This document shows, piece after piece, positions 35,401 through 45,444 of a stretch of 64,000 bases of DNA (the first letter of the stretch is position 1; each line of letters starts with the position of its first letter). The stretch is from NCBI RefSeq assembly GCF_001540865.1, contig NC_033640.1:2218305-2282304 (forward strand), in the 5' to 3' direction. The DNA comes from Ananas comosus (Eukaryota > Streptophyta > Magnoliopsida > Poales > Bromeliaceae). A program made the position numbers and the translations under genes. The notes under the pieces were generated by a model. That model was not told where the DNA came from. It worked only from the letters and a program-made list of their open reading frames with translations, and made no database searches.

Positions 35401-37798
35401 GTATTCTAATACATAGGCAGCAGGAAACTCAAACTTAAAGATAAGTAACCTAAAGATAAATCTGAAGAAATAAAATAATCTGATTGGGAAACTCGACAGG
35501 TCGAGACTGAATCTTGGCTTAGTTCAACCCGTCTAGTGGCTGGGGACCATCTCTCTAAAGGAGTTCAAACAGTCGAGCAGACCTCTCAACTGTTCCAATT
35601 TCCTAGACTTGCCCTGGGGTGGCACAGCCCTATGGTGTTCTTAACACATCTACGACATCAGAACCAATAATCGACTCAAGCTGACTAGCTTGTAATACAG
35701 CTGTTTGCTGTTTAAGATTGGAACATTGAACAGAATGAAACCCTAGTTCATCTTTGCAATTGCTTACTGTATTATCACTCAATAGTATCAACTTCAATCA
35801 TCAATTGAGATACAACTTTGAAATAAACCTCTAATGTTATAATAATACCTGTTGCATGCACCAGTTAGGTCTTCATCATCTTCAGCAAATGGATAAACAA
35901 TCTCAGAATCATCAAACTCGTCAAAGAGAGAGAGCCTGCTAGAGCTTCTAGGAGGTATTCTTGGTGAAGTGCATGACGGTATTTTAAGACCAGACAAGTA
36001 TCCAATATCATCTCTCCCAAAAGATAATACCTGCACCACAAGACAAGAAGTAAGAAAGGAACAAAAGCAAAAAGCTAAAATAACAAAGGGGCTTTAAATG
36101 CATATCCCTACAAAATCAGATATGCATGAAAAACGTTTTGTAAGTAAAAGTGTATATATGTATGAAATCAAGCTTTCCAAGGCTAGGTGAAGATCATACT
36201 TCACAAGGATAAGTAAGAAAATTCTTGCAGAACATGTTTGGACGAAAGAATATCTTGTTCGGCACGTCTCTTTTGTAATAAGTAGTTGATAAGGAGTACA
36301 AAAAGATGTCTAAGCCATTTTCTTGAATATATGATAAATGACCTAATACTAACCTGAAATTTTGGAATTATTAAGATTCCACAACAGCTAAAAATCAAAC
36401 TCCTAGGTTGTAATCACAAAAGAAAATCTCCATACTGCGAAAGTTATCACCAAATAACTTGTTCAAACATCCAAACAGCCGTCGTATTACATAAATGTTG
36501 CAAAGAAGAAGCATATTTTACATTCAGCACAGCACATCAGCCGCAAAACATAATCAAAAATAATTTACCTTCTGCAGGGTCATGCCTGTGTGGGGCTCTC
36601 CCAACTTAAGCAACTCCTCCTTTATCTGTACCTTTTTCTCAGCTCCGAGATTCGTAGACTTCAAAGAAGGAGATGGAGGCAAGGCCCCAATCCTGTTGGC
36701 AGGAATACTAACAGGAGCACTCTCGCAGCGCATAAGAGCTGTAGGTAAGCTCCCGCCCGAGAGTTGGGCCGGGGTAGAAGGCGACGACCACATTGAAAAC
36801 TGAGGCGACATAGAACTATCGCGACCACGGGGGGGGAGTCTTCGCTTCTGATTACTTTGCAACGCACGTGAATCGGAGTACGTCGGCGACGGAGAAGGCG
36901 AGGGCAAATTTCCATGATTGTCGCTCCAGCTATGTCTTCTCATCGCCGAAGGCAGCGATTGGAACCTCTTCAGCGGATCCGTATTCGGGCTGCCAACATA
37001 ATCCATTATAAACTGCGGCGACAAAGGCGTCGAGGGCTCCGAACCCACGATTTCTAAATTCGGAAGGTAAGACACCGTGAGACTCAACCTACCGCAAGGA
37101 GTACCGATCGGCACAAACCCGAAATGCTTCATCTCAGCGTCCTCTGCCCGCGTGAAAGGCTCGACAAACGAAGAAATTCGATGTGACAAGCCAAGCGGCC
37201 GGATCCGGCCCGACGAATTGAGCTCGCGGAAGAGCTTGTACGCGGGCAGAAGCCTAATGAACAAGTACAACGACCGGAGAAGCACTATCGATCTCTTGCA
37301 CATTTCCTCGCACAAATTGCGTATCTCCAAGCGACTACGCCTGCGGCCGATCAAACCACGAGACTCGTATTGCACGACCCACCGCTCTACGATCCTGGCC
37401 CCTTCGCCGCTCCAATTCACGCGCCGATCCGGCGTTTCGGGGCTCGACGCCCTGCGGATTAGGACAATGTCGATGACCAAAGGCTCGAGATTGCTCTGCC
37501 GCCACAGATCGAAGTTCTCGAGCGCCGCGGGGCATTCCCTGAGGGCCAAATTGAACCATTTGTCCCTGGGCTTGCTGCTCGAAGGCGAGCACGGCGACGG
37601 CGACTGCGACGACGACGACGACGGGGAGTTCGGATTGAAATGGTCGATCGTGTAGTTGCGCGACGAGACGTAAGGGGACCTCGATTCGAGTATGATGTGG
37701 AGGCTTTTGGCGAAGAACTCGGTGATCACCTGCTCGATCGCGGGGGGCTCCGATGGCGAGGAAGAAGAAGAAGCAGCAGCAGCAGCAGCAGTAGCCAT
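29424..37798 (-). CDS. ATG13: Autophagy-related protein 13 (HORMA domain), 3 exons
   Basis: ATG13 is the regulatory subunit of the ATG1 kinase complex that starts autophagosome formation under TOR control. Coding exons are 37798..36569, 36030..35849 and 29817..29424 (stop TAG), 1,806 nt, 601 aa; introns are GT-AG (538 bp and 6,031 bp) and the Arg codon AG|G is split across intron 2. After a poly-Ala/Ser start (from a GCA/GCT repeat) the HORMA domain covers about 21-250 (ITEFFAKSLHIILESR, YVSSRNYT, WFNLALRECPAALE, IRLLPAYKLFRELN, FGFVPIGTPCGRLSL). The rest is Ser/Pro-rich and probably disordered, with many Ser-Pro sites suited to TOR/CDK phosphorylation. Exon 2 holds the conserved acidic FDEFDDSEIVYPFAEDDED. 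Exon 3 ends in a Leu/Glu-rich helix (ALEELRVYKEFKELLLK). Length is normal for plant ATG13; all exons are open and the gene looks functional. Confidence 0.92.
30960..33740 (+). mobile_element. LTR retroelement remnant inside ATG13 intron 2
   Basis: An LTR-like segment ends TTTTATAACA at 32520 and is followed by G and then TGGTATCAGAGCC (32522..32534), the canonical primer-binding site for initiator Met-tRNA. A TATA-like TATATATTATACGGG (32138) and a CT-rich RNA-start region (about 32180) precede it. The LTR start could not be fixed; TGTTAGAGAATAAGG at 31124 is one candidate. Downstream no gag-pol is recognisable; instead short repeats (GATCGGATCAAGTTGAAGCTCCA twice at 32904..32950; CAATAACTGTTAGGTGAGG-like words near 33315, 33396 and 33500) occur. 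It lies antisense to ATG13. Confidence 0.6.
32522..32534 (+). other. Retroelement primer-binding site
   Basis: TGGTATCAGAGCC, complementary to the 3' end of plant initiator Met-tRNA, two bases after the LTR end. Confidence 0.85.
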
Positions 37799-37802
37799 TC
37801 CC

Positions 37803-37820
37803 TTCTAGAAGCTTCTAGAA
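37803..37820. promoter_or_regulatory. Perfect 18-bp palindrome / four-unit heat-shock-element match before ATG13 start
   Basis: TTCTAGAAGCTTCTAGAA is identical to its own reverse complement and spells four alternating nGAAn units at 5-bp spacing, the consensus heat-shock element; a further TTC stands at 37825. It ends only four bases before the ATG13 ATG, so if the transcript begins upstream it lies in the 5' leader and could fold into a hairpin in the mRNA. Seen directly; function is inference. Confidence 0.65.
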
Positions 37821-37829
37821 AAGCTTCTA

Positions 37830-38498
37830 CTACCGAGAAAAGCAGCATGAAAACGAAGCTCTAGAGAATTCTAGGGTTTTAGGCACTAAAATTCGAACAA
37901 CATCAAAGGGGAGCAACTGAGTTCGATCGCTCGATCTCAAAAAACAAAAAAAAACAAAAAAAATCTCCAAAAACCCCAAAAAATACCCGAAAATTACCGG
38001 GGAAAAAAAGGGGGCAAAATTGAGGAAGGGATCGAACGGATAAAGAAAAACAAAAAATAAAAAACAAAAAAAGAAAATTGGGAACAAAAAACACTACTCG
38101 AGGTCAAAAAAGGGGTGGAAAAAATCCCCTTTATGGTTTTTTTTTTTGTTTTTACCGAAATGGGAAACCCTAGGTTGATGCTTCGTCGTCGACGTTTTCG
38201 CAGCGGGGGTGGGGTTCGGACTCGGAGAGGAGATGTGGGGGAGGTTATATTTTTAGAAATGCCACTGTAGTTACGGGAAATTACGGATGGGCCCTCCCCG
38301 TAGGAGGAGCGAGAGCGAGCTTTTTAACTCTTCTTATATGTATATATATATATGAGAAAGAAGCTTCGCTTTTAAACTAAAAGAGACAGAGAGTGGGTGG
38401 GCGCGTGTATTGAACTGTTGATAGGGCGTGTGGGGTTGTGATCACTCGCGGTGAGCGTAAGCGAGTATTCACCTCCAAAAATTTAACTGATTTAAATT
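37830..38498 (-). promoter_or_regulatory. ATG13 5' leader and upstream region
   Basis: In the ATG13 sense direction this is T-rich (the poly-A/C blocks at 37938..38095 on the plus strand) and carries AAACCCTAG telo-box-like sequence near 37870 and again near 38168 (plus-strand complement). It is GC-rich around 38190..38310. No other gene. Confidence 0.4.
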
Positions 38499-38500
38499 TA

Positions 38501-38536
<36 letters not shown>
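38499..38536. repeat. (AAT)n microsatellite
   Basis: About twelve AAT units, uninterrupted, between the ATG13 promoter and the TRIM. Confidence 0.95.
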
Positions 38537-38646
38537 TTGATATTATTTTTGAATTTAAAATTGAAAATTTAAATTTGAAATCAGTGTGTCGGATCAGGAT
38601 TGCGTGACGAGACCATACCGTCCCTCTACTCGAATCCGCATCTGAC

Positions 38647-39138
38647 TGTGACGCCACAACTTCCCAAAGCGTCACCCATTCTAGAACTACCTCCGTCCTA
38701 ATACGCTTAACTCTCTTAATCTCTTGACCCTAACCATCACCCAAAATATTTAAGTCAGGTTAAGACTTTTTAGCTCTATTATATCTTATATATAGGATTA
38801 TTTGGGGTCTCACAATTTTTCCTCTTTTAAGCGCTGACGTCCTTATCAGGCTTAGACTCACAAGTATCTAGCAATGTGGGACTCGTCTTGCTAGCCTTGT
38901 CATTTCAACCCTGACTCAGTCGAGACTTTTCTCACACTTTCGGCTGGTAATTGGCTCTAATACCAACTGTGATACCCCAACTTCCCAGGCGGTCACCCTT
39001 TCTAGGACCGCTTTCATTCTATCACATTTAACTCTCTTAACCGCTTGAGCTTAACCACCACAAAAAATGCTTAAGTCGGGTTAAGAATTTTTAGCCCTAT
39101 TATATTTTATTATATATATGACTATCTGGGGTATCACA
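38647..39138 (-). mobile_element. Complete TRIM (miniature LTR retrotransposon)
   Basis: Read on the minus strand: 5' LTR 39138..38968 (171 bp, TGTGATACCCCAGATAG to GGGGTATCACA), then two bases and TTGGTATTAGAGCC (a one-base variant of the Met-tRNA primer site), a 153-bp internal part, the purine tract AAAAGAGGAAAAAT, and a 3' LTR 38814..38647 (168 bp, TGTGAGACCCC to GTGGCGTCACA). The LTRs differ at many positions, so it is old. No coding capacity. Exact 5-bp target duplication not seen. Confidence 0.8.
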
Positions 39139-40260
39139 GTGTCCCTCGTTCTTTCCGTTCTCAAAATACTAGTGAAAGTCCTGCGCCATTTTATATTTTT
39201 ACCCATCTCATATTATACCTTATTCTCTCAATTAAAATTCTAGCAATGAAAACTTTTTTTCCTTACTCTCTCTCTTTCTCTGTCTCCTTCGTACTAGTTT
39301 CGAACATGTAACTAGAAATTTTTCGTCCCCATTCATCCATTACGCGTGTTGCTTCGCCAATATCGAATACGTGTTGCTTTTTCATTCAATTTATTATATG
39401 ATTTTTTTTTATTTTGATTAAAAGAAAAGGTTTAGGAGAAAAGGAGTGAGAGAAAATGTTGCAATAATGTTCGATTAGGTTGATTTGAAAAAGGAAGAAG
39501 ATGACCATTGAAAATTTTTTAGGGGACATTTCTGCATGATTATAACAGTTGGAATTTTTGGAGGAACATGTCACATACTTGCGACGGCAAAATTGACATT
39601 TTACTTATCTGCTGCTAAAAAATAAATAATTTTTTAACAGTAACAAACTAAAGGAACAAATATAAATATCACCGGACTTTTGTAGGAATAACATAAGAAA
39701 GTTAAATTTTGTAGAGATATATTTGTAATTCGCTATATTTATAGGAAGCTGTATGCAATTAACGCTTAAAAAAAAGATTATGGGACTTGATTGAAACAAT
39801 TCAAAAAATTTCGAGGACTAAAGTGTCATATGTCTTACAGTTCGACCAAAAAATTATAACTAATTAAAGTTTCAGAATTAAAGTGTTGTTCGAGCCAGAA
39901 ATTGAAACAAATTAAAATTTGAGGACCCAATGAAATGCAGGAACCAACTTCAAAGCCCGATTCGGCCCAACTAAATATGGGCCGTGGATGAGTTGGCCCA
40001 AATAATTGAGCTCAACTTAATAATGGTTGGAGATGATTTGAAAGAGAATTTATTCTCAAAAATAAATAAATAAATAAATTGAAAGATAATCAGAAGAGGG
40101 AGAGAGAGAGATATGGAGTATTCAAATAATTAATGTTGTTTGGCCATTGCCACAGATGAAGACTGAGTAGATACTTTAATTACAAACCAAACTGGAGTAT
40201 AAAAGTATATGTCTCATACAAAAATCTTATTCAAAATACACCAAATACTCTCTCTTTTTC
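39139..40260. other. AT-rich intergenic
   Basis: No gene. The stretch at 39570..39770 contains MITE-like wording (TGTAGAGATATATTTGTAATTCGCTATATTTATAGG) related to the termini of the 2687..3771 element, suggesting a solitary relative. Confidence 0.45.
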
Positions 40261-40541
40261 TATTGAAAAACAAATTGTAGTGATTTATGCAGCTGTCAAG
40301 CTATACTACTTGGAATGGCTCTCTCATATTCACCACTTCCTATTGAAAAACAAATTGTAGTGATTTATGCAGCTGTCAAGCTATACTACTTGGAATGGCT
40401 CTCTCATATTCACCACTTCCTATTGAAAAACAAATTGTAGTGATTTATGCAGCTGTCAAGCTATACTACTTGGAATGGCTCTCTCATATTCACCACTTCC
40501 TATTGAAAAACAAATTGTAGAGATTTATGGAGCTGTCAAGG
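40261..40541. repeat. Exact 80-bp minisatellite, 3.5 units
   Basis: TATTGAAAAACAAATTGTAG begins at 40261, 40341, 40421 and 40501. The first three 80-bp units appear identical; the fourth stops after about 40 bases and has two changes. Such exactness means recent amplification or an assembly repeat. Confidence 0.95.
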
Positions 40542-40544
40542 GCT

Positions 40545-41435
40545 TCTGGAGAGTGATTTTTTAAGCTCAAAAGTGATTTTTGACTCAATAAAGCGGATGC
40601 TGTTTGTTAAACTCGTTTTCAGAATCCGAGTCTAATTTTTAGAATCAATTTTCCAATTTTGAAGATCGAAAATTAGAAACAGCTAAAACCTGCTTCTTTA
40701 AATATGATTCTGATTTTAGATTCAAAATTTTTCTTTTGATTTTAGATTCAAATTTTAATTTTAAATTTTAAATTTATATTCAATTTTTAAATTTAAAATT
40801 TTAACTTTTAAATTTTAAATTTCAAAATTTAAATTTCAAATTTAGATGTTAAATTTCAAATTTAAATTTCAAATCTCAAATTTTAAATTTTCAAATTTTA
40901 AATTTTAAATTTCAAATTTAAGATAAATTTTAAATTTCAAATTTAAAATTTAAGATAAATTTTTAAATTTTCAAATTTAAAATTTAAATTTAAATTTTCA
41001 AATTAGATTTTATTTTTAAAATTAAGAATTTAAATTTAGATTTAAAAATTTACATTTTAAATTTTAAATTTCAAATTTAGATTTATATTTAAATTAAAAT
41101 TTTAAATTTAGATTTAAATTTAAATTTATATTTCAAATTAGAATATTGAAAAAAAATTTTGCACAAAATTTTAAATTTTAAAATTTAACATTTTTTATTT
41201 AAAATTTTAATTCAAATTCAAATTTTTAATTTTTTAAAATAAAATTTAGTAAAAAAAATTATTGTATGCCAACATCAAAAAAATTTGCCAAACAGCTTTA
41301 TAAAATCACTTCAGAAAAATTTCCTTTTATCGAACTAAGTTAAACGCTCTACAGCTTTTAACCCAAATCCATTCTCCAAACCAAAATCAATTATGCAGAA
41401 ATCACGTTTACAGAATCTAGGCCAAACAGGGCTCA
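40545..41435. repeat. AAATTT-rich low-complexity block
   Basis: From about 40735 to 41250 the sequence is almost entirely a variant array of AAATTT/TTTAAA hexamers. Both outer borders carry more complex sequence ending near GGCCAAACAGGGCTC (41421), a wording common at the ends of plant MITEs, so the block may be the expanded core of a transposon. Confidence 0.6.
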
Positions 41436-41658
41436 TTACTTATTACTTTCAGGTTCAAGCTTTCGAATTTTGTTTCGGGCTTCGATTTTTTATCGGGTTT
41501 GATTTTAGTTATAAATTTCCAAAATCAGACAGTTTCTGATTAAGGTTCGGATTTTGGTTCAGGTTTTTGAAAACCCACTCCAAATTTGACCTTTTGCTAT
41601 TTCTATTTATCAACTCTGACAATTATAGAATGCCATAAATCAACAAACATTGGCAATG

Positions 41659-43680
41659 TGTAGTGTTCCTGAGCTTTGGATAGGATTGGCTTTAGTATTT
41701 TAGACTGGTCGACATCTCTGGAGAGTGTCGGACTGAGTCGGAGTCAATTCTGCACGAATTGGATGCAGAATTGGACTCGGCGCACTCAAATAAGCAAAAC
41801 TGGAGTTTTGCTAGTTTTGGGCGCCCAGAACTGGATTTAGGGCGCCCAGAAGTTTAGGGCACCCAGAAATGGTTTTAGGTCGCCCAGTACTGAGTGCCGA
41901 ATTTAACTAAAACTGGAAGCTAATTCGGATCCTATGTTCCGGGCGCCCAGAAGTGGGTCCGGAAATTCTACATCGTGAATATCGATCGCGTTGACGCGTG
42001 GCTGGTGGTAGGTGTGGGCCGCCGGAGCAGGATAAGGGTGCAGCATACCGCAGGCGAAGGAACCGATGAGGGCTGTTTATGCAGGCTGGATGTTCTGGGC
42101 GCCCAGAACTGAGTTTAGGGCACCCAGATCTCGAATTTTCTGCAGGGACAGCAGATTGCAGCCTTTGTTCCTGAGGTTCATCTGACCCTATTTTCACCCT
42201 ATAAATAGCTGAGAAGCGTCCCTGGTGAGCTCTTTTCCTCTCTTTTTCACAGGGAACCCATAAATTGCATTTCCAATCCCTCCAATCTTTCCAATTTGCA
42301 TCAAACTTCCATTAATCCAGCTTGATGGAGTGCTGATTCTGCAGTTCTTCAGCGACGACCTCCAGTGTTTTGGCTCGTGCGCGACGTAGGAAGGTCGGAT
42401 TTCGACGAAACTTGGTTTGTTGGATTCTAGACTTCCAGAGGAATCCACGAAGCCCTAATTCGCAGAATTTGGTGAAAGTTACCTCAGTCGAACTCAGGTT
42501 TTCCTCTGCTGCTGTTGCTGTGGACAGAATTGTAAGTTTTTGAATTCTTTTTGGGGTGAACTTTGGAAGCAGGGGCTTTGTGGAGTTGAGTCACTTTTCC
42601 TATCACCCAGTACTGGAATTGGGACCCTCTTCACCTGATTTGGAGTTCGTTAGGTGAGTTTTGACATTGGAATTGAGATATTTAAGCTTAAGTGCTGTTT
42701 TGCTGAACTTCATCGTCGACTGTTAGTATTTCAGCTCGTACTCGACGTAGGAGCAACGGATTTCGATGAGACTTGATTCGTTGGTTTCGGGACTGCGAGA
42801 GGAATCCACGAAGTCCTTACTTGTGGATTTTGGTGAAGGTTAGCTTGGTCGAAACCCTTCTCTTCTCTGCTGTTGTGTATTTGGACTGAATTGTGGATTT
42901 TGATGTTGATAGCTTGGAGATAGCTTGATTTTGAGACTCGGACATTTTCAGTCGATCCAGCAGGTTGTGCCGTAGCCGAGGGAGTTCCGTGCTGCCAGGA
43001 ATTTGCTCTCGAGATGGGTTATTCATCGGTTTACTCCTAAGTGCCTATTTAGTCGACATGTATTCGTGGAATTATGTTGTGTATCGCAATTGCTCGGTTC
43101 ATTGATTTAATATAGTTAATAATCTGAATTGAAGCCTTGGTTATTATCTCTGGATATATATATACATGTTGGACTTGGATGAGACTTAGGAGAAAACTAG
43201 CGATTATGATCGTCATATGTTTATACTGCCTGATTTAGTTCTAGGAGCCGTTATAAAATTGTACTGTCGCAGTATCCTCGAGACGAGTACTCCAGATAGT
43301 TTAGAATACATTTACGCTCGTGCTTGTATGCCGAGTAGATTTTTACAGGGTCNCGTAGGTCAGGATCAAGGCAAGGGCGTCACGAGTTAGAGCCCTACCC
43401 GCCGAGCAGAGCTAGAGGCACCCTACTTCAGGTAGTTGTTTCATTTCGAGCTTATGTACATAGCACTTAACTCGCCAGTGCGAGTAACTCTGTATTTTGA
43501 TTTTTGGATCTATGTATATGAAGCTCAGTTTGTTTAGCTTTGTTCTCGAGCAGCTCTATACTACTGTTTGTAGTATTGTATGTTTACAGATACAGCTGTC
43601 GCTTCGTATACAGGGAAAATTCCTTTGTATACGGCGGATTTGTCGGCGTGCCCGAGGAACATGTAATCCGGGGCGTGACA
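41659..43680 (+). mobile_element. Solo LTR of long Gypsy family (copy B)
   Basis: 2,022 bp, TGTAGTGTTCCTGAGC to CATGTAATCCGGGGCGTGACA. Flanks CAATG (41654..41658) and CAATC (43681..43685) match at four of five bases, compatible with an aged target duplication. It aligns with copy C (57374..60096): shared blocks include GGTTAGCTTGGTCGAA-type wording, CAGGATCRAGGCAAGGGCGTC, and ACTCGCCAGTGCGAGTAACTCTGTATTTTG. It lacks about 0.9 kb present in copy C, with an N at 43353 at that very point. Near the 5' end it has repeated GGGCGCCCAGAA palindromes. Confidence 0.8.
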
Positions 43681-43706
43681 CAATCATATCATAGTATTCT
43701 ATAAAG

Positions 43707-44145
43707 GGCTTCTTTAGTATTTGGACCCCTCAAAAAAAATTTTTCACAAATCGCCTCATCAAATTTATAATTACAATTTTGGCTCTATCTCCGTCACGGA
43801 GGTGCCACATCAGCACCACGCAAGCTGGCTAGGGAAGGGCCTTAAGTTGAACACGGTGAATCATTCAACGTATTCATGTTCCATATATACTTATATTCCT
43901 CTTATATTCATCGTTTTCAATACTTATATTTTTTCACAATACATAAATTTTCTCTAGACACGGTGAACCATTCACCGTGTTTAGACATGGTGAATAAATT
44001 ACCATATTCAACTTATTCCAGCACCTCCACCATCGCTCGCGTGACGTTTATGTGGTGCTTGCGTGGCAAGGATAGGGCCAAAACTGTAATTATAAATTTA
44101 GTGGGATTATTTATGAAGATAATTTTTTTGAGGAGGCTATAAATA
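43707..44145. mobile_element. MITE with ~90-bp inverted repeats
   Basis: The left arm (CCCCTCAAAAAAAATTTTTCACAAATCGCCTCATCAAATTTATAATTACAATTTTGGC) pairs with the right arm (GCCAAAACTGTAATTATAAATTTAGTGGGATTATTTATGAAGATAATTTTTTTGAGG). The interior repeats GACACGGTGAAYCATTCACCGTGT, small hairpins with a CACGGTGAA core. Noncoding. Confidence 0.8.
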
Positions 44146-45419
44146 ACTCAACCGCCAATTATTATTATTATCATCACACAAGGAGAACAACTCCAAGAGC
44201 TTATTCTTCTTCTTCTTCAAACTTTTGCTAACAACTTTGAACAAGGGCCAACACAATCATGTGCTTAAATTTTGTCACACATATTATAGGCACGTGTAAA
44301 AGGGCAAAATGTGGGGCCATCTTTTTTGGGCGGTTATACATCTTTCATACCCTTTGGGAGATGTTTCTATTTAAAAAATAGGCATAAATGCACATGGGCG
44401 TCATCATTGTGTGGGCTAAAATTACTAGGAAAGAGTTGTCTCTAATGATGTCTCCATAACTTGGGTTATTATAAAGTTATAATGCAATAATATTAATTTA
44501 ATTTTGCAAATCTTGTGAATTGAGAATTTAAAATCTAAGAGGTTTTGTGATGGAGAGAGAGGATGATAATAGATTAAAAATTATTGTGACCACATTAAAT
44601 GAATCTGGTCATTTTCAGTGAATATTTAGTGGCTAAATTTTTTATTGTAGGTATCTGTCATTAGTAATTCAAAGCTATTCTTTATAGAAAACTTTAAAAT
44701 CTACCGTTAAGTAGGGTACTAAATTGGTAAATTTATAAACCACAGTATCAATAAATTAATATATTTTATAAACTACATGGTGGCATATTATACCATTTTC
44801 CAAATCTATATTTTCATATGACCATTAAGTGATTTGTAAAATATATCAATTTAGTATCCTACTTATTGACATGTCTTAACGGTGAAATAAAAGTAAAATC
44901 ATCTGATAACAAAATAAAATACTTCAAACTGTAAGGTATCAAATTAAAATTGCACTAAATTACAAGGGTTAAATTGAAGTTTTCCCCTGTTGATGTTATC
45001 ACCCTTTGGTGATGTCGACAGAGAGGAGATTATCACATTGAAAGCAAAGTTAATTATTGGCAATCAAAGAGAAAAGCACTAGAAAATAATATTTTAATAT
45101 TTCTACATTCTCGCACATCTATTAAACATAATTAATCCACAATGTTTCTTGCCACGTGGCAAGAAACTCTTTATTCTTAGGTTAATAGATAGATAATCTA
45201 TACCTATACCTATTTTATTAATCCCCAATAACGTATTAATTCTCTCTCCTTTAATTCTCACCGTATTAGGCATCTCTTCATCTCCCCCACCCTTCCCCTC
45301 CCCTCTCCTCTCCGGTATATTTATTAACATTTCATGAATTAATGATAATCTACATTAACGTTTCATGGTAATTATAATCATAATTGATTACTCTACCAAT
45401 ACGTTTTTATCTTTTCATA
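44146..45419. other. AT-rich intergenic
   Basis: No gene. Between about 44680 and 44990 there is a palindromic MITE-like stretch with ATCAATTTAGTATCCTACTTA versus TAAGTAGGGTACTAAATTGGT, loosely like MITE family M1. Confidence 0.45.
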
Positions 45420-45444
45420 NNNNNNNNNNNNNNNNNNNNNNNNN
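45420..45444. other. Assembly gap (25 N)
   Basis: A run of 25 unknown bases. Confidence 1.

Larger units (their letters stand above)
29818..35848 (-). other. ATG13 intron 2 (6,031 bp) outside its retroelement
   Basis: GT donor at 35848..35847, AG acceptor at 29819..29818. The 29820..30960 and 33740..35840 parts are AT-rich without coding signal. Around 35060..35320 lies a copy of the dispersed repeat also seen at 22720..24300. Around 30110..30250 is a decayed MITE-like piece. Confidence 0.6.

Noticed and set aside
37077..37655. 192-aa plus-strand frame
   Set aside because: Antisense shadow of ATG13 exon 1, which has clear homology and splice sites.
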